Shown here: in pieces, positions 1-6,660 of the stretch
How the letters are laid out: every line of letters begins with the position of its first letter
Numbering within the stretch: position 1 is the first letter of the stretch
Made by a program: the position numbers and the translations under genes
NCBI GenBank assembly: GCA_007116275.1
Contig: SKIU01000080.1
Location: 1 to 14,776 of the forward strand
DNA length: 14,776 nt
Reading direction: 5' to 3'
From: a candidate division SR1 bacterium
GTDB taxonomy: Bacteria; Patescibacteriota; Gracilibacteria; Absconditabacterales; Absconditicoccaceae
The notes under the pieces: generated by a model
What the model was told of the DNA's origin: nothing
What the model saw: only the letters and a program-made list of their open reading frames with translations
The model's database searches: none

Positions 1-272
1 AAGTTGTCACTTGGCAGTGGGTTTTTTGCTTGAAAATTGATCGTTGATAAACCGGCTATAGTTAAGGTGTTTCTCTTTGATTGAGTTCTAATTTGTCCTA
101 TAATAGCATTATGAATATAGTTTATACCTGTCGAGATTATTGTCTTTATCCTTTTTGATTTCTAGGGAGTTATCGTTCTTCTCAATTGACATGTACTAAT
201 GCTTCTCTAGTATATAAATGATTTTACTTCAAAATTTTATATAGTATTTTTATATATCCTATAGTTGTTTAA
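1..272. other. Left-edge stretch with no assignable gene
   Basis: No recognisable gene or RNA was found. With UGA as Gly, one plus-strand frame is open from base 1 to a TAG at 118-120 (39 codons). One minus-strand frame is open from about base 165 to the left edge, but it has no ATG, GTG or TTG. A 27-codon minus-strand frame, 109-192, starts with ATG. None resembles a known family. In an AT-rich genome with only two stop codons, open frames of this length arise by chance. The plus frame could be the tail of a gene starting left of the window. Confidence 0.3.
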
Positions 273-473
273 CTATACCCTTGCTCAGGTTCCATCTAAT
301 AATTTTTTTACTTGGTTTCATTCATCAAATTCCTTGAATAATGTAGCTCTTGTTTCTGGTGTTAGTTCTCTCATTTTTAAATCTTTCCCATTTGGGTATG
401 GTAACTCTGATGTTTCAATTTCTTTTCTTTTGCTATTAGTCCCTGGTATCTCTTTTGGTTTGAATGTTCCCAT
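273..473 (-). CDS. Small hydrophilic protein of unknown function (66 aa)
   Basis: An ATG at 471-473 opens a 66-codon frame ending in TAG at 273-275, with two in-frame UGA codons read as Gly (one before NQVKKLL, one in DGTGARV). The protein is Lys/Glu-rich and soluble, has no signal peptide, membrane segment or Cys, and ends with a likely helical stretch after PETRATLFKEFDEG. I do not recognise a family. It diverges from the OLD-like ATPase gene at 632, with 158 bases between, so the two could share regulatory sequence. The codon use looks coding (CCA, ACA, AGA, CTA as in the other minus-strand genes), and it is more convincing than the plus-strand frame lying across it. No strong Shine-Dalgarno sequence precedes the ATG. 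It might be a small regulator or accessory protein of the neighbour, but nothing in the sequence shows that. Confidence 0.5.
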
Positions 474-578
474 CTTTTATTATTGGTTATGGTATAAAGT
501 TTATTATTTTAATTATAATTATTTTTATTGAAAAGTCAATAGAATGTTGTTTTTTTGTGGACTGTCTTACTTATAAAC

Positions 579-607
579 TTGCAGAATCTTAGTTATTGTA
601 TTATACT
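579..607 (+). promoter_or_regulatory. Candidate sigma70-type promoter of the OLD-like gene
   Basis: TTGCAG (579-584), a 17-base spacer and TATACT (602-607) give a moderate -35/-10 match. The predicted RNA start near 614 lies past the upstream ATG at 611, which favours the ATG at 632 as the real start. Confidence 0.35.
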
Positions 608-631
608 TAGATGTTTATATCTATTCTTCTC

Positions 632-2569
632 ATGCAGTTACGTCGTGTAAAGATATCCAATGTCTTAAGCTTTCCGTATCAGCGCTCATTTAAGAAGTTT
701 GCATGAGTCGTTTTTGATACAGGGGAAAAGGCGGTAACTAATACTCTTATATGACCTAATGGATCAGGTAAGAGTAACTTTTTGGATATAGTAAGTCAAG
801 TCTTTAGAGCGTGATTGTTTGTTGACTATGTGTATCATAAGGAGTTGGTGCATGTATGATGATTTTCCTTAGAAAAAGTAATTGTAACTAATCAATTGAG
901 ACTAGAAAATATGCAAAAACATTTTTTATATCCAGATAAGAAATCTAAAGTTTCGATCGATATTGTTTTCAATGAAAATGATTATGACAACTTGTTTTTT
1001 CTTTGTAAATATCGTGAGACAATTAATGCTATCATACAAAAATACTCCTCTCTTCGCTTTCACTTTGCTGCTGTAGATTATGAGCAATTATTGTTTTATA
1101 ATACTATTGCTTTGGATTTTACTATCAATACAGAAAAACAAAAAGTGATTTTGCATAGGAAATGATTGTCTCCTGAACAGCAATTTTTGGTATCATATCT
1201 GCAGCATATAGAGCTTATACAAATATGTATGAGTTTGTATAATGATTATGAGAGAGAATCATGATCAAGGAAGTGGTATCCTCTTAAAAATACTTTTGCT
1301 ATTTTGTCTTCTTCTAGAGGTCTTGCTGTACAGTCTCTTGTTGAAGATATGTCTGTAATGTCTGTAGATACAAAGAGTGTTCTTCTGTCTCAAGATAGTG
1401 CTAAGTCTGATCCGACTGTGGGTTATACTTTATGTTTATCGAAGATAATGTATTATGTTAGATATGCTCATGATACTTGTGAAATGGATATGCAGTCATG
1501 TATTGATAACGCTATCAAAGACAATAATTATATAGCTTCTTTGAATGCTATGATTCAGAAATACTTGGGTTATTCATTGCAAGTTGATTATGAAGATGGT
1601 TTATTTTATTTTGGTCTAGTGGACAGGACTTGACAGCATTATTATGATTTTTCTATGCTTAGTTCTGGTGAGCAGTCTTTTCTGCTTATTGTTATGAGTC
1701 TGTATGGTTATGATATGGAAAACGGTTTGATGGTTATTGATGAACCTGAAATACATTTACATCCTCAAATGCAACAACAGTTTGTTGATATGATAGATGA
1801 TATGAGCGAAAAATGGAAGATGCAGTTTATCATTGCCACACACTCTCCTATTATGATCAATGAGAAAAATGTATGACATGTTTATAAATTTTCTAAGTCT
1901 AAAACAGATACTGTTGTGCAAAATCCTCCTTATAAAAAATTGGGTACTGATGAAGCCAATCTTATACATATGTTGAAGTTTGGTAATGTAGCTAAGATAT
2001 TTTTTGTGGATACTATTATTATGGTAGAAGGCGAGACAGATGCCTATTTCTTTGATCACTATCTGAGTTATTTGCGTAAGCATGTTACTTGGTGACATAT
2101 GATACAGAATTATGAGATTGTTAATATTAATGGGAAATGAAGCTATCGTAAATGGGAGAAATTTTTATCTAAGTTTGGTTTGCGTAGTTTCTTTATCGGT
2201 GATTGGGATAATGTATTGGATAGGGGTATAGTCTCTTTGCAAGATGTGTATGATAAGATAGACAAAATACGCCATACGCATCATATCCAAAAAATCCAAC
2301 GTTATGGTAAGTTGGTGCATTTATTGTCTGAAAAATTTCCAGATGCGCATGCTTATTTAAATAGCTATATCGAAAGTCTTTATGCTAAAAATCTTTTTAT
2401 CCTCAAAAAAGGAGATCTAGAAACATATCTAGGGCTACCCATTAAGTGACTGGATGAAGTAGTTTCTTTTTGTCATCATCATTTTAATAAATGGATGGAT
2501 GATAGTCGTTATGATTCTTTTAGAAAAGAACTGGATGATATATTTTTGGCTATATTTACGGTTGACTAA
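632..2569 (+). CDS. OLD-family ATP-dependent endonuclease-like protein (AAA/ABC ATPase + TOPRIM)
   Basis: This 645-aa frame contains 12 in-frame UGA codons and ends in TAA. The N-terminal half is an SMC/ABC-like ATPase: Walker A GPNGSGKS at residues 41-48 (the first Gly is UGA), signature LSSGEQS near 343, Walker B LMVIDEPEIHLHP with D370/E371, and a switch His in ATHSP at about 404. The C-terminal part is TOPRIM-like: IIMVEGETDAYF with E466, then FFIGDWDN with D524 and D526 as probable metal ligands. This order matches OLD nucleases and Gabija GajA, which use ATP sensing to control DNA cleavage in phage or plasmid defence. No UvrD-like helicase (GajB) lies beside it, so a stand-alone class 1 OLD is likelier. 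The start at 632 gives the usual MxLxxVxIxNxxSF beginning; an in-frame ATG at 611 is the alternative. The C-terminal end is family-assigned only loosely. Confidence 0.85.
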
Positions 2570-3141
2570 CCTTGTGTCATAAACAATATTGCGATAAATA
2601 TAAACAATAGTGATAATCCAAGGTAAATGATGTTTTTGAGTTTTTCACTCTTTAGTCATCATTGTATTTCTGTTAATTTTGATTCAAGCTTTTCTTTCTC
2701 GATCATTGCAGCTTGTTTTTCCTTATTGTAATCTGGCAGAGCTATCATGTGTTGTATTTTGGTTTCTAGTTCCCCTACTCTCTGTTGGAGCATAAATATT
2801 ACTTTATTTTTTTCTTCTATCATTTTATCTTTTTCTTTGAAAACAAGAAAAAATTTATCGATTTTTTCGTCTAATGCATCTAGTGAGGTATCGTTTTTGG
2901 TCGCTAATGATTTACTTTTGGATTTGGTTGATGTTGATGATACGATTTCTGATTTTGGTTCTTGACGTAATGATGCAAATTCTTTGCTCAATAGGTCTAC
3001 TTCTTCTTGCGCGACGATTACTTTGTTAGCTATCTTCTTGTAGCTTAATTTTCCGTTCTTGATGTATCTATCGATAGTTCTTGTAGATACTCATAATTTT
3101 TTAGCAGCAGCTTTTCTGCTTACATTATAGGTCTTGCTCAT
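2566..3141 (-). CDS. HTH-coiled-coil protein with C-terminal membrane anchor
   Basis: This frame encodes 191 aa with three UGA codons. Residues 1-50 look like a MerR/excisionase-type winged helix: VSRKAAAKKLGVSTRTIDRY, then a short wing and KVIVAQEEVDLL, which is typical of DNA-binding or helix-turn-helix resolvase-like N-termini. A Ser/Lys/Thr-rich linker follows at about 60-90. Next comes a charged heptad-like coiled coil (DEKIDKFFLVFKEKDKMIEE onward) to about 165, and one hydrophobic helix at 171-188 close to the C-terminus. Under the standard code the protein would stop before the anchor: two consecutive UGA codons lead into it. The stop TAG (2566-2568) overlaps the TAA of the convergent OLD-like gene. 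It is probably a membrane-tethered DNA-binding protein. Its target is unknown, and it could act in chromosome positioning or regulation. The HTH and anchor are seen in the sequence; the role is inferred. Confidence 0.75.
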
Positions 3142-3219
3142 GGTTATTGTATTCAAATATCAAAGTAAAGATTGGGTTTTTCTTTGTTTGTGTTTATTTT
3201 TTTGTTGTCTATTTGTTAT

Positions 3220-3462
3220 TTACATATCAAATTTATTTTTGTTTGTACTTTTCTTTACATCCTCAATAAATCCTTGTACAGCAAATGTAGTGAGTGATCA
3301 TAGTATCATACCTCATACCACAAACAGTCGAAAGCCTGTATGATATGCTATCTCTTTCCCAAAGAAATATAATCTTATACCATACGCGATGTTCTGGAAG
3401 TATGGAACGAGAAGTAATAAGAATACGATAATAGCTCCGACAAGCATAGATTTTTTTAGCAT
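3220..3462 (-). CDS. Small two-helix membrane protein (80 aa)
   Basis: The ATG at 3460-3462 starts one base after the stop of the upstream holin-like gene, so the two are translated from one message and probably coupled. The protein has a hydrophobic helix at about residues 7-24 (LVGAIIVFLLLLVPYF), a short polar segment (YGIRLYFFGKEIAYHTG) and a second hydrophobic stretch at about 44-65 holding two UGA-encoded glycines. A Lys/Asn-rich tail ends in TAA. I do not recognise a family. Its size and placement suggest an accessory inner-membrane protein of its upstream partner. No catalytic motif is visible. Confidence 0.6.
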
Positions 3463-3463
3463 T

Positions 3464-3853
3464 TTAGAGTATTTTTTTGAGGATAAAGTAAGCTAGTGAT
3501 ATAACAACAGAAAGTATAAGTGTCTCTATTAGATTTCCTATAGTAACTTGTATACCAATGTTGCTTGTGTTCATTACATATCAAAATACGTAGATGATAG
3601 CTATATTTATGATAACACTAGACAGTCAGAATGTAAGTATCGAGAATGGTATCGCGAATATCTTTATGATTCCTTTGAGTACTACATTGAAAAACCAAAA
3701 TACTGCTCACAGTATTGCAAACATAAGGTATATGTTTGTACCTGCTTGGTTGATAACATCAAATCATAACTCAGGAATATACTCACTTACTATATATAGT
3801 ATGACTGCGTTTGCGATGATACTCCCTACAAAATGCGCAATAAGACGTAACAT
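3464..3853 (-). CDS. Phage_holin_4_2 / YvlD-like membrane protein
   Basis: This 129-aa protein has four predicted membrane helices and four UGA codons. The segment FFNVVLKGIIKIFAIPFSIL followed by TFG, and then a helix with VIINIAIIYV, matches the hallmark of the Phage_holin_4_2 (YvlD) family: an N..L+P pair, a helix with a 'P-x-x-x-L-T-x-G' turn and a conserved Asn. Family length is about 110-130 aa, so this is complete. Despite the name, chromosomal members are not shown to be holins; they are small inner-membrane proteins linked in some bacteria to envelope stress. It heads a two-gene unit with the 80-aa membrane protein and has its own promoter-like elements in the 86-base gap after the NifU-like gene. 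Confidence 0.75.
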
Positions 3854-3867
3854 TCTTGCTTATTGTT

Positions 3868-3895
3868 TGTATAAAACATTGTTATTGACATACAA
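3868..3895 (-). promoter_or_regulatory. Candidate promoter of the holin-like gene
   Basis: Reading the minus strand, TTGTAT (3890-3895), a 16-base spacer and TATACA (3868-3873) lie just before the ATG at 3853. A similar upstream pair, TTGATA (3928-3933), 16 bases and TATACA (3906-3911), lies 38 bases further out. Both are moderate matches. Confidence 0.35.
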
Positions 3896-3903
3896 TGATG
3901 TCA
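3886..3903. repeat. Inverted repeat TGACAT-N6-ATGTCA, possible operator
   Basis: This 6-base perfect inverted repeat with a 6-base centre lies between the two promoter-like elements ahead of the holin-like gene and covers the -35 of the nearer one. The position suits a repressor site, but the binding protein is unknown. Confidence 0.35.
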
Positions 3904-3939
3904 TCTGTATACACATTTGTCTACTTATATCAAGTTCTT

Positions 3940-4341
3940 TTATGTGTTATATAGTATGTCGTCGAAATGTTCTTGAATTCAGTCGTTTATGTACTTATGT
4001 ATTGCATTTTTACAAGCTAAGAGTGCTATAACTGCGGCTCTTTTTCTCCTTGTAGAAACGACAAAATCGTGAGATTCGATAGTGTTTAGATCTCGTGATA
4101 GTATATCTTGTATTTTTTCTCCAACGATTATATCCCCTAAAAATGTTGCTGCTCCTTTGCTGATGCGAGACAATTCTCCACTATAGCTATATGCTTGGAT
4201 AGTGTCATCTTGTATTTTTAGATATATAGTAATTTTGTCTCCACAGAGTGGATTTCATTCTACTTGTGTGATATTGGGATCGTCTATTTTTTTGTCATAT
4301 GTTGGATTTTGTATATAGCTTTCTACTATATGATTACTCAT
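3940..4341 (-). CDS. NifU/IscU-like Fe-S scaffold homologue with missing ligands
   Basis: This frame gives 133 aa with two UGA codons. GNPLCGDKITIYLKI at residues 29-43 is the N-terminal signature of NifU_N/IscU/SufU scaffolds, keeping Cys33 and Asp35. After it, AYSYSG and then ISKGAATFLGDIIVGEKI follow the family pattern (G-x-G-C-x-I-S-x-A-S), but the second ligand Cys is Ser58. The third Cys, expected in the R-x-x-C region near RRKRAAVIAL, is Ala102 or Ala103; only Cys110 lies nearby. Classical scaffolds bind a [2Fe-2S] cluster with three Cys plus Asp, so this copy either assembles clusters differently or has another function. It sits 27 bases after atpG on the same strand. The last 14 or so residues follow a UGA and would be lost under the standard code. 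Confidence 0.7.
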
Positions 4342-4368
4342 GTTACGTGTAAAATATGAAATATAGGA

Positions 4369-5268
4369 TTATCCTTCGATGGCATTCTTGGCAGACATAA
4401 TCTCAGAAACTTCTTGTGTTACTGCTGCTTGACGTGCTTTATTATAAGAAAGTTTGAGGCTTTTGATGACACTTATAGAGTTATCTTTTGCGTTTTTCAT
4501 GGCAATCATACGAGCGGCATATTCTCCTGTTTTGTTCTGGAGAACGGCTCCATAGACAACATGTTGTATAAGTTGTTCTTTGATTTCTTTTGCTAAATCA
4601 GGTTTGCTTGGCTCTAAGAGAACATCTTTGTTTTCCATATCTTCTGTCATAAAGTCATTGATGTCTATGTCGATTTGTTCGGCGAAAAACTCATATTCTT
4701 GTTTGTTTAATGGGAATAGCTGTATATCGATAGGTGTTTGTTTGATAGCATTATCGAAGTAATTGAAATGTAGGCGGATAGCGTTGTATTGTTCTATTTC
4801 TATAGCGTTTCTTAAAAATACATATAAATCTCTTAGGTCATCACTAATGAAATTATCTTTTAGTGTTATTTGTCATCCTACTGTGAAATTTGATCTTGTG
4901 AAAAATTCTAGTGTTTTTTTTCCTACGCAGAATATTTCTATATTGTTTTTGTTCTCTTCGTGTTTGGTAAATACGCTCTTAAAGAGTCTATTGTTGAGTC
5001 AGCCACAGAGTCATCTATCGGTTCCTACTACAATAATGAGATCTTTTTTCTTGTTGTTTTCTTGTGGTGGTTTATCAGTGAATAATTTTTCTGTATTATT
5101 TACTACTTGTACTATTTTGAGAAACTCTACCATGAATGCTTTGTATCATTCTGTTTGGCTTTTGTTTTTTTGTAGTTTGACTGTTGCAACCACTTCTAGT
5201 GCCTTTGTTATTTGTTTTATGTTCTCGGTTGATTTGATTTGTCCTTTGATCTGCTTTGTATTAACCAT
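4369..5268 (-). CDS. atpG: F-type ATP synthase gamma subunit
   Basis: This 299-aa frame is slightly longer than the usual 285-290 and has four UGA codons. The N-terminal helix TKQIKGQIKSTENIKQITKA with LEVVATVKLQ is the rotor coiled coil. VVGTDRGLCGGLN at 81-92 is the signature of the central domain, with UGA encoding Gly86 and Gly90. The C-terminal helix carries EYAARMIAMKNA and LSYNKARQAAVTQE, the standard gamma ending that inserts into the alpha3beta3 head. The gamma subunit is the rotating stalk that couples proton or sodium flow to ATP synthesis at the inner membrane. The usual neighbours (alpha upstream, beta and epsilon downstream) are absent: upstream is an unknown 89-aa gene and a hairpin, and downstream is the NifU-like gene. 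The start ATG at 5266-5268 fits the family N-terminus. Confidence 0.95.
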
Positions 5269-5325
5269 GGGCTTTCTCTAGGTAAGGTAAAGAAGTTTTT
5301 TTATCTATTGATTACAGTCTATAAA

Positions 5326-5350
5326 AAAATGCTTTTTTTGCAAGCATTTT
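5326..5350 (-). terminator. Rho-independent-type hairpin after the 89-aa gene
   Basis: The 9-base arms AAAATGCTT (5326-5334) and AAGCATTTT (5342-5350) pair around a 7-base loop. On the minus strand the second arm runs into seven T residues. It lies 20 bases past the stop of the 89-aa gene and before atpG, so it would separate the two. The stem is AT-rich and may be leaky. Confidence 0.5.
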
Positions 5351-5370
5351 ATACATTATTATGGTATTAT

Positions 5371-5640
5371 TTACTGTGATTTTTGTCGAAGTTGTTCGGT
5401 GAGTGATTTCATCATCTGGATACTCTTTTTGCTCATTTCTAAGAAGCTTTTAGTTGCCAATATCTCAAAACTATCTATGGCTCATTCGTTTTCGGTAATA
5501 TGTAGGAAAAATTTGTGTGAACTAATTTGTAAAAGTACATCGTATTTTTGTGTATCTATTTGTGTGAAGTCTGCTTGTATTGCCCCAAATGCCACGTGTC
5601 TTGTGAGATCGGTTGTGTTGTGGAATACTGCAGTGTTCAT
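5371..5640 (-). CDS. Unknown 89-aa protein
   Basis: ATG at 5638-5640 to TAA at 5371-5373, with one UGA codon in ITENEGAIDSF. There is no signal peptide, membrane helix or Cys. The first half looks like short beta strands (VAFGAIQADF, YDVLLQIS, KFFLHITE), and the end is a Lys/Gln-rich amphipathic helix (LEMSKKSIQMMKSLTEQLRQ). I recognise no family. It stands upstream of atpG on the same strand but is separated from it by a hairpin, and has a good promoter immediately before its start. An accessory role with ATP synthase is possible by position only. Confidence 0.55.
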
Positions 5641-5645
5641 CGAAT

Positions 5646-5674
5646 ATATTAGCACACAAATAAAAAAATGTCAT
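5646..5674 (-). promoter_or_regulatory. Promoter of the 89-aa gene, possibly leaderless
   Basis: Minus strand: ATGACA (-35, 5669-5674; 5 of 6 to TTGACA), a 17-base spacer, then TAATAT (-10, 5646-5651). Only five bases separate the -10 from the ATG at 5640, so RNA would start about at the start codon. Confidence 0.45.
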
Positions 5675-5720
5675 ACTTTGGGTTTAGTGTTTTTGGCGGT
5701 GAATGCAATAGAAAATTGTT

Positions 5721-5742
5721 CCAATTTTTATGGAAAAATTGG
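5721..5742. repeat. Perfect inverted repeat CCAATTTTT / AAAAATTGG
   Basis: Nine-base arms (5721-5729 and 5734-5742) with a 4-base centre lie in the divergent region between the 89-aa gene and the AbiEi-like gene, one base before the candidate -35 of the latter. It could be an operator or a weak hairpin terminator. No plus-strand gene ends just before it, which favours the operator reading. Confidence 0.45.
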
Positions 5743-5743
5743 T

Positions 5744-5771
5744 TTGATTTTTTGTGCAAAGTCATTATATT
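5744..5771 (+). promoter_or_regulatory. Candidate promoter of the AbiEi-like gene
   Basis: TTGATT (5744-5749), a 16-base spacer and TATATT (5766-5771), giving a leader of about 28 bases before the ATG at 5807. It is a moderate match, placed directly after the inverted repeat at 5721-5742. Confidence 0.3.
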
Positions 5772-5806
5772 TTTTTTAGTGTTTTAGTTTGTGTAGTCTT
5801 GTGTTT

Positions 5807-6577
5807 ATGAAAAATTCTTTTTTTGAACCTTTGGTTGTTGCTGTATTGAAACATAAACATAAGATTTTGACTATGGAGAAAATTAAGGCTATATTTGCTC
5901 GTGTGATGGGTTCAGAATATAGTGATAAGAAAATGTATAAGATGTTGTATTATATGAAAAATAGATGATATCTGATTACCATCAAAAAAAATATCTATTT
6001 TGTTACGCTTATGGACGATGAATATACTCAAGAATGGCTGATAGATAGGTTTTATCGGGAGTTGGTCAAGAAACATTGTAAAGAGTATGTCTTCTCTCGT
6101 TGGTATATTTGATGAATAAAGGCATTAGAATTGCATTTTTCTGCTTATGATATCCCTGATGAAATTATGATTGTGAATGCAGATAAACAATCTACTGAGG
6201 TTATTATGTTTGATAAAAAAGTGCTTTTTAAAACTTATGTATCTGGATGAAAAAATCTTTTCTCTCTTTATAAAAAATATGTACAAAAAATTTCTTTATG
6301 AAGGACTACTCTTCCTGTTATTTGTCCAGAGATAGCACTGTTAGAGAGTTTGTATAACCCATCGATTGTACACAAAGGTTACATCGAATGACTTGTTAAG
6401 AAGATGCTCAAAAAATATAAGAACACCCTTGATCCTGCTATATGGGCGGTTGTTGTGAGGAATAATAAACATCACTCAAGTATTAATAGATTGTATGATC
6501 TGGCACAATGAGTTGATAAAAAATTGGCTTGAACCATCTTGGCAGTTATTAAAAAATATAGTTATATATTAACATAA
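5807..6577 (+). CDS. AbiEi-like winged-helix regulator / antitoxin homologue (orphan)
   Basis: This frame gives 256 aa with eight UGA codons. Residues 1-67 resemble a winged helix with a beta wing (KKMYKMLYYMKNRGYLITIK followed by NIYFV). Then comes YVFSRWYIGGIKALELHF with a YDIPDEIMIVN segment, and near residue 175 the phrase LPVICPEIALLESLYNP. This order (wHTH, 'sgwsALe..gL', 'i.v.sPErAlLD.ly', helical C-terminal part) is that of AbiEi proteins, which repress their own operon and neutralise the nucleotidyltransferase toxin AbiEii in type IV toxin-antitoxin pairs. No AbiEii-like gene follows: the next gene is a phosphate transporter. So this is an orphan regulator, or its partner is elsewhere. 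The family call rests on motif memory and is moderate. Confidence 0.55.
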
Positions 6578-6598
6578 ATTTATGTTGTTTTATGTTGT
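6571..6598. promoter_or_regulatory. Operator-like cluster: 16-base palindrome plus third half-site
   Basis: AACATAAATTTATGTT at 6571-6586 is a perfect palindrome overlapping the stop codon of the AbiEi-like gene. The half-site TTTATGTT recurs at 6589-6596; seen another way, TTTATGTTGT is tandemly repeated at 6579-6588 and 6589-6598. The cluster abuts a TATAAT at 6598-6603, upstream of the transporter gene. AbiEi proteins are known to bind inverted repeats, so the upstream gene product is a candidate ligand. Confidence 0.45.
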
Positions 6599-6603
6599 AT
6601 AAT

Positions 6604-6632
6604 TTGCATATTTTATTGTTTATTGTTATAAT
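6604..6632 (+). promoter_or_regulatory. Candidate promoter of the Na/Pi-type transporter
   Basis: TTGCAT (6604-6609), a 17-base spacer and a consensus TATAAT (6627-6632), with a leader of about 20 bases to the ATG at 6661. A second TATAAT lies at 6598-6603 with a poor -35. Confidence 0.4.
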
Positions 6633-6660
6633 ATTATAGCTTTATTATTGCTTTGACTCT

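Noticed and set aside
8..27. Possible terminator (CACT-TGGC-AGTG followed by T-run)
   Set aside because: The stem is only four base pairs and an open frame runs through it, so the support is too weak.
752..754. UGA as tryptophan (table 4) or selenocysteine
   Set aside because: The positions are conserved Gly sites (Walker A, gamma signature, Lgt signature), and Trp is encoded by TGG in the same proteins. No SECIS-like context is needed for so many codons.
632..2569. Series of short genes or a pseudogene broken by many stop codons
   Set aside because: All breaks are UGA in a single frame, fall on expected glycines, and no frameshift or UAA/UAG occurs. Recoding explains it; decay would not spare the motifs.
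3548..4031. Overlapping plus-strand frames of 73 and 145 codons
   Set aside because: They are antisense to the holin-like and NifU-like genes and have no coding features of their own.
4763..5281. 172-codon open frame on the plus strand
   Set aside because: It is antisense to atpG, which has clear family motifs.
5326..5742. tRNA or small structured RNA
   Set aside because: The inverted repeats are simple hairpins. No cloverleaf or T-arm GTTCGA-like sequence was found here or elsewhere in the window.
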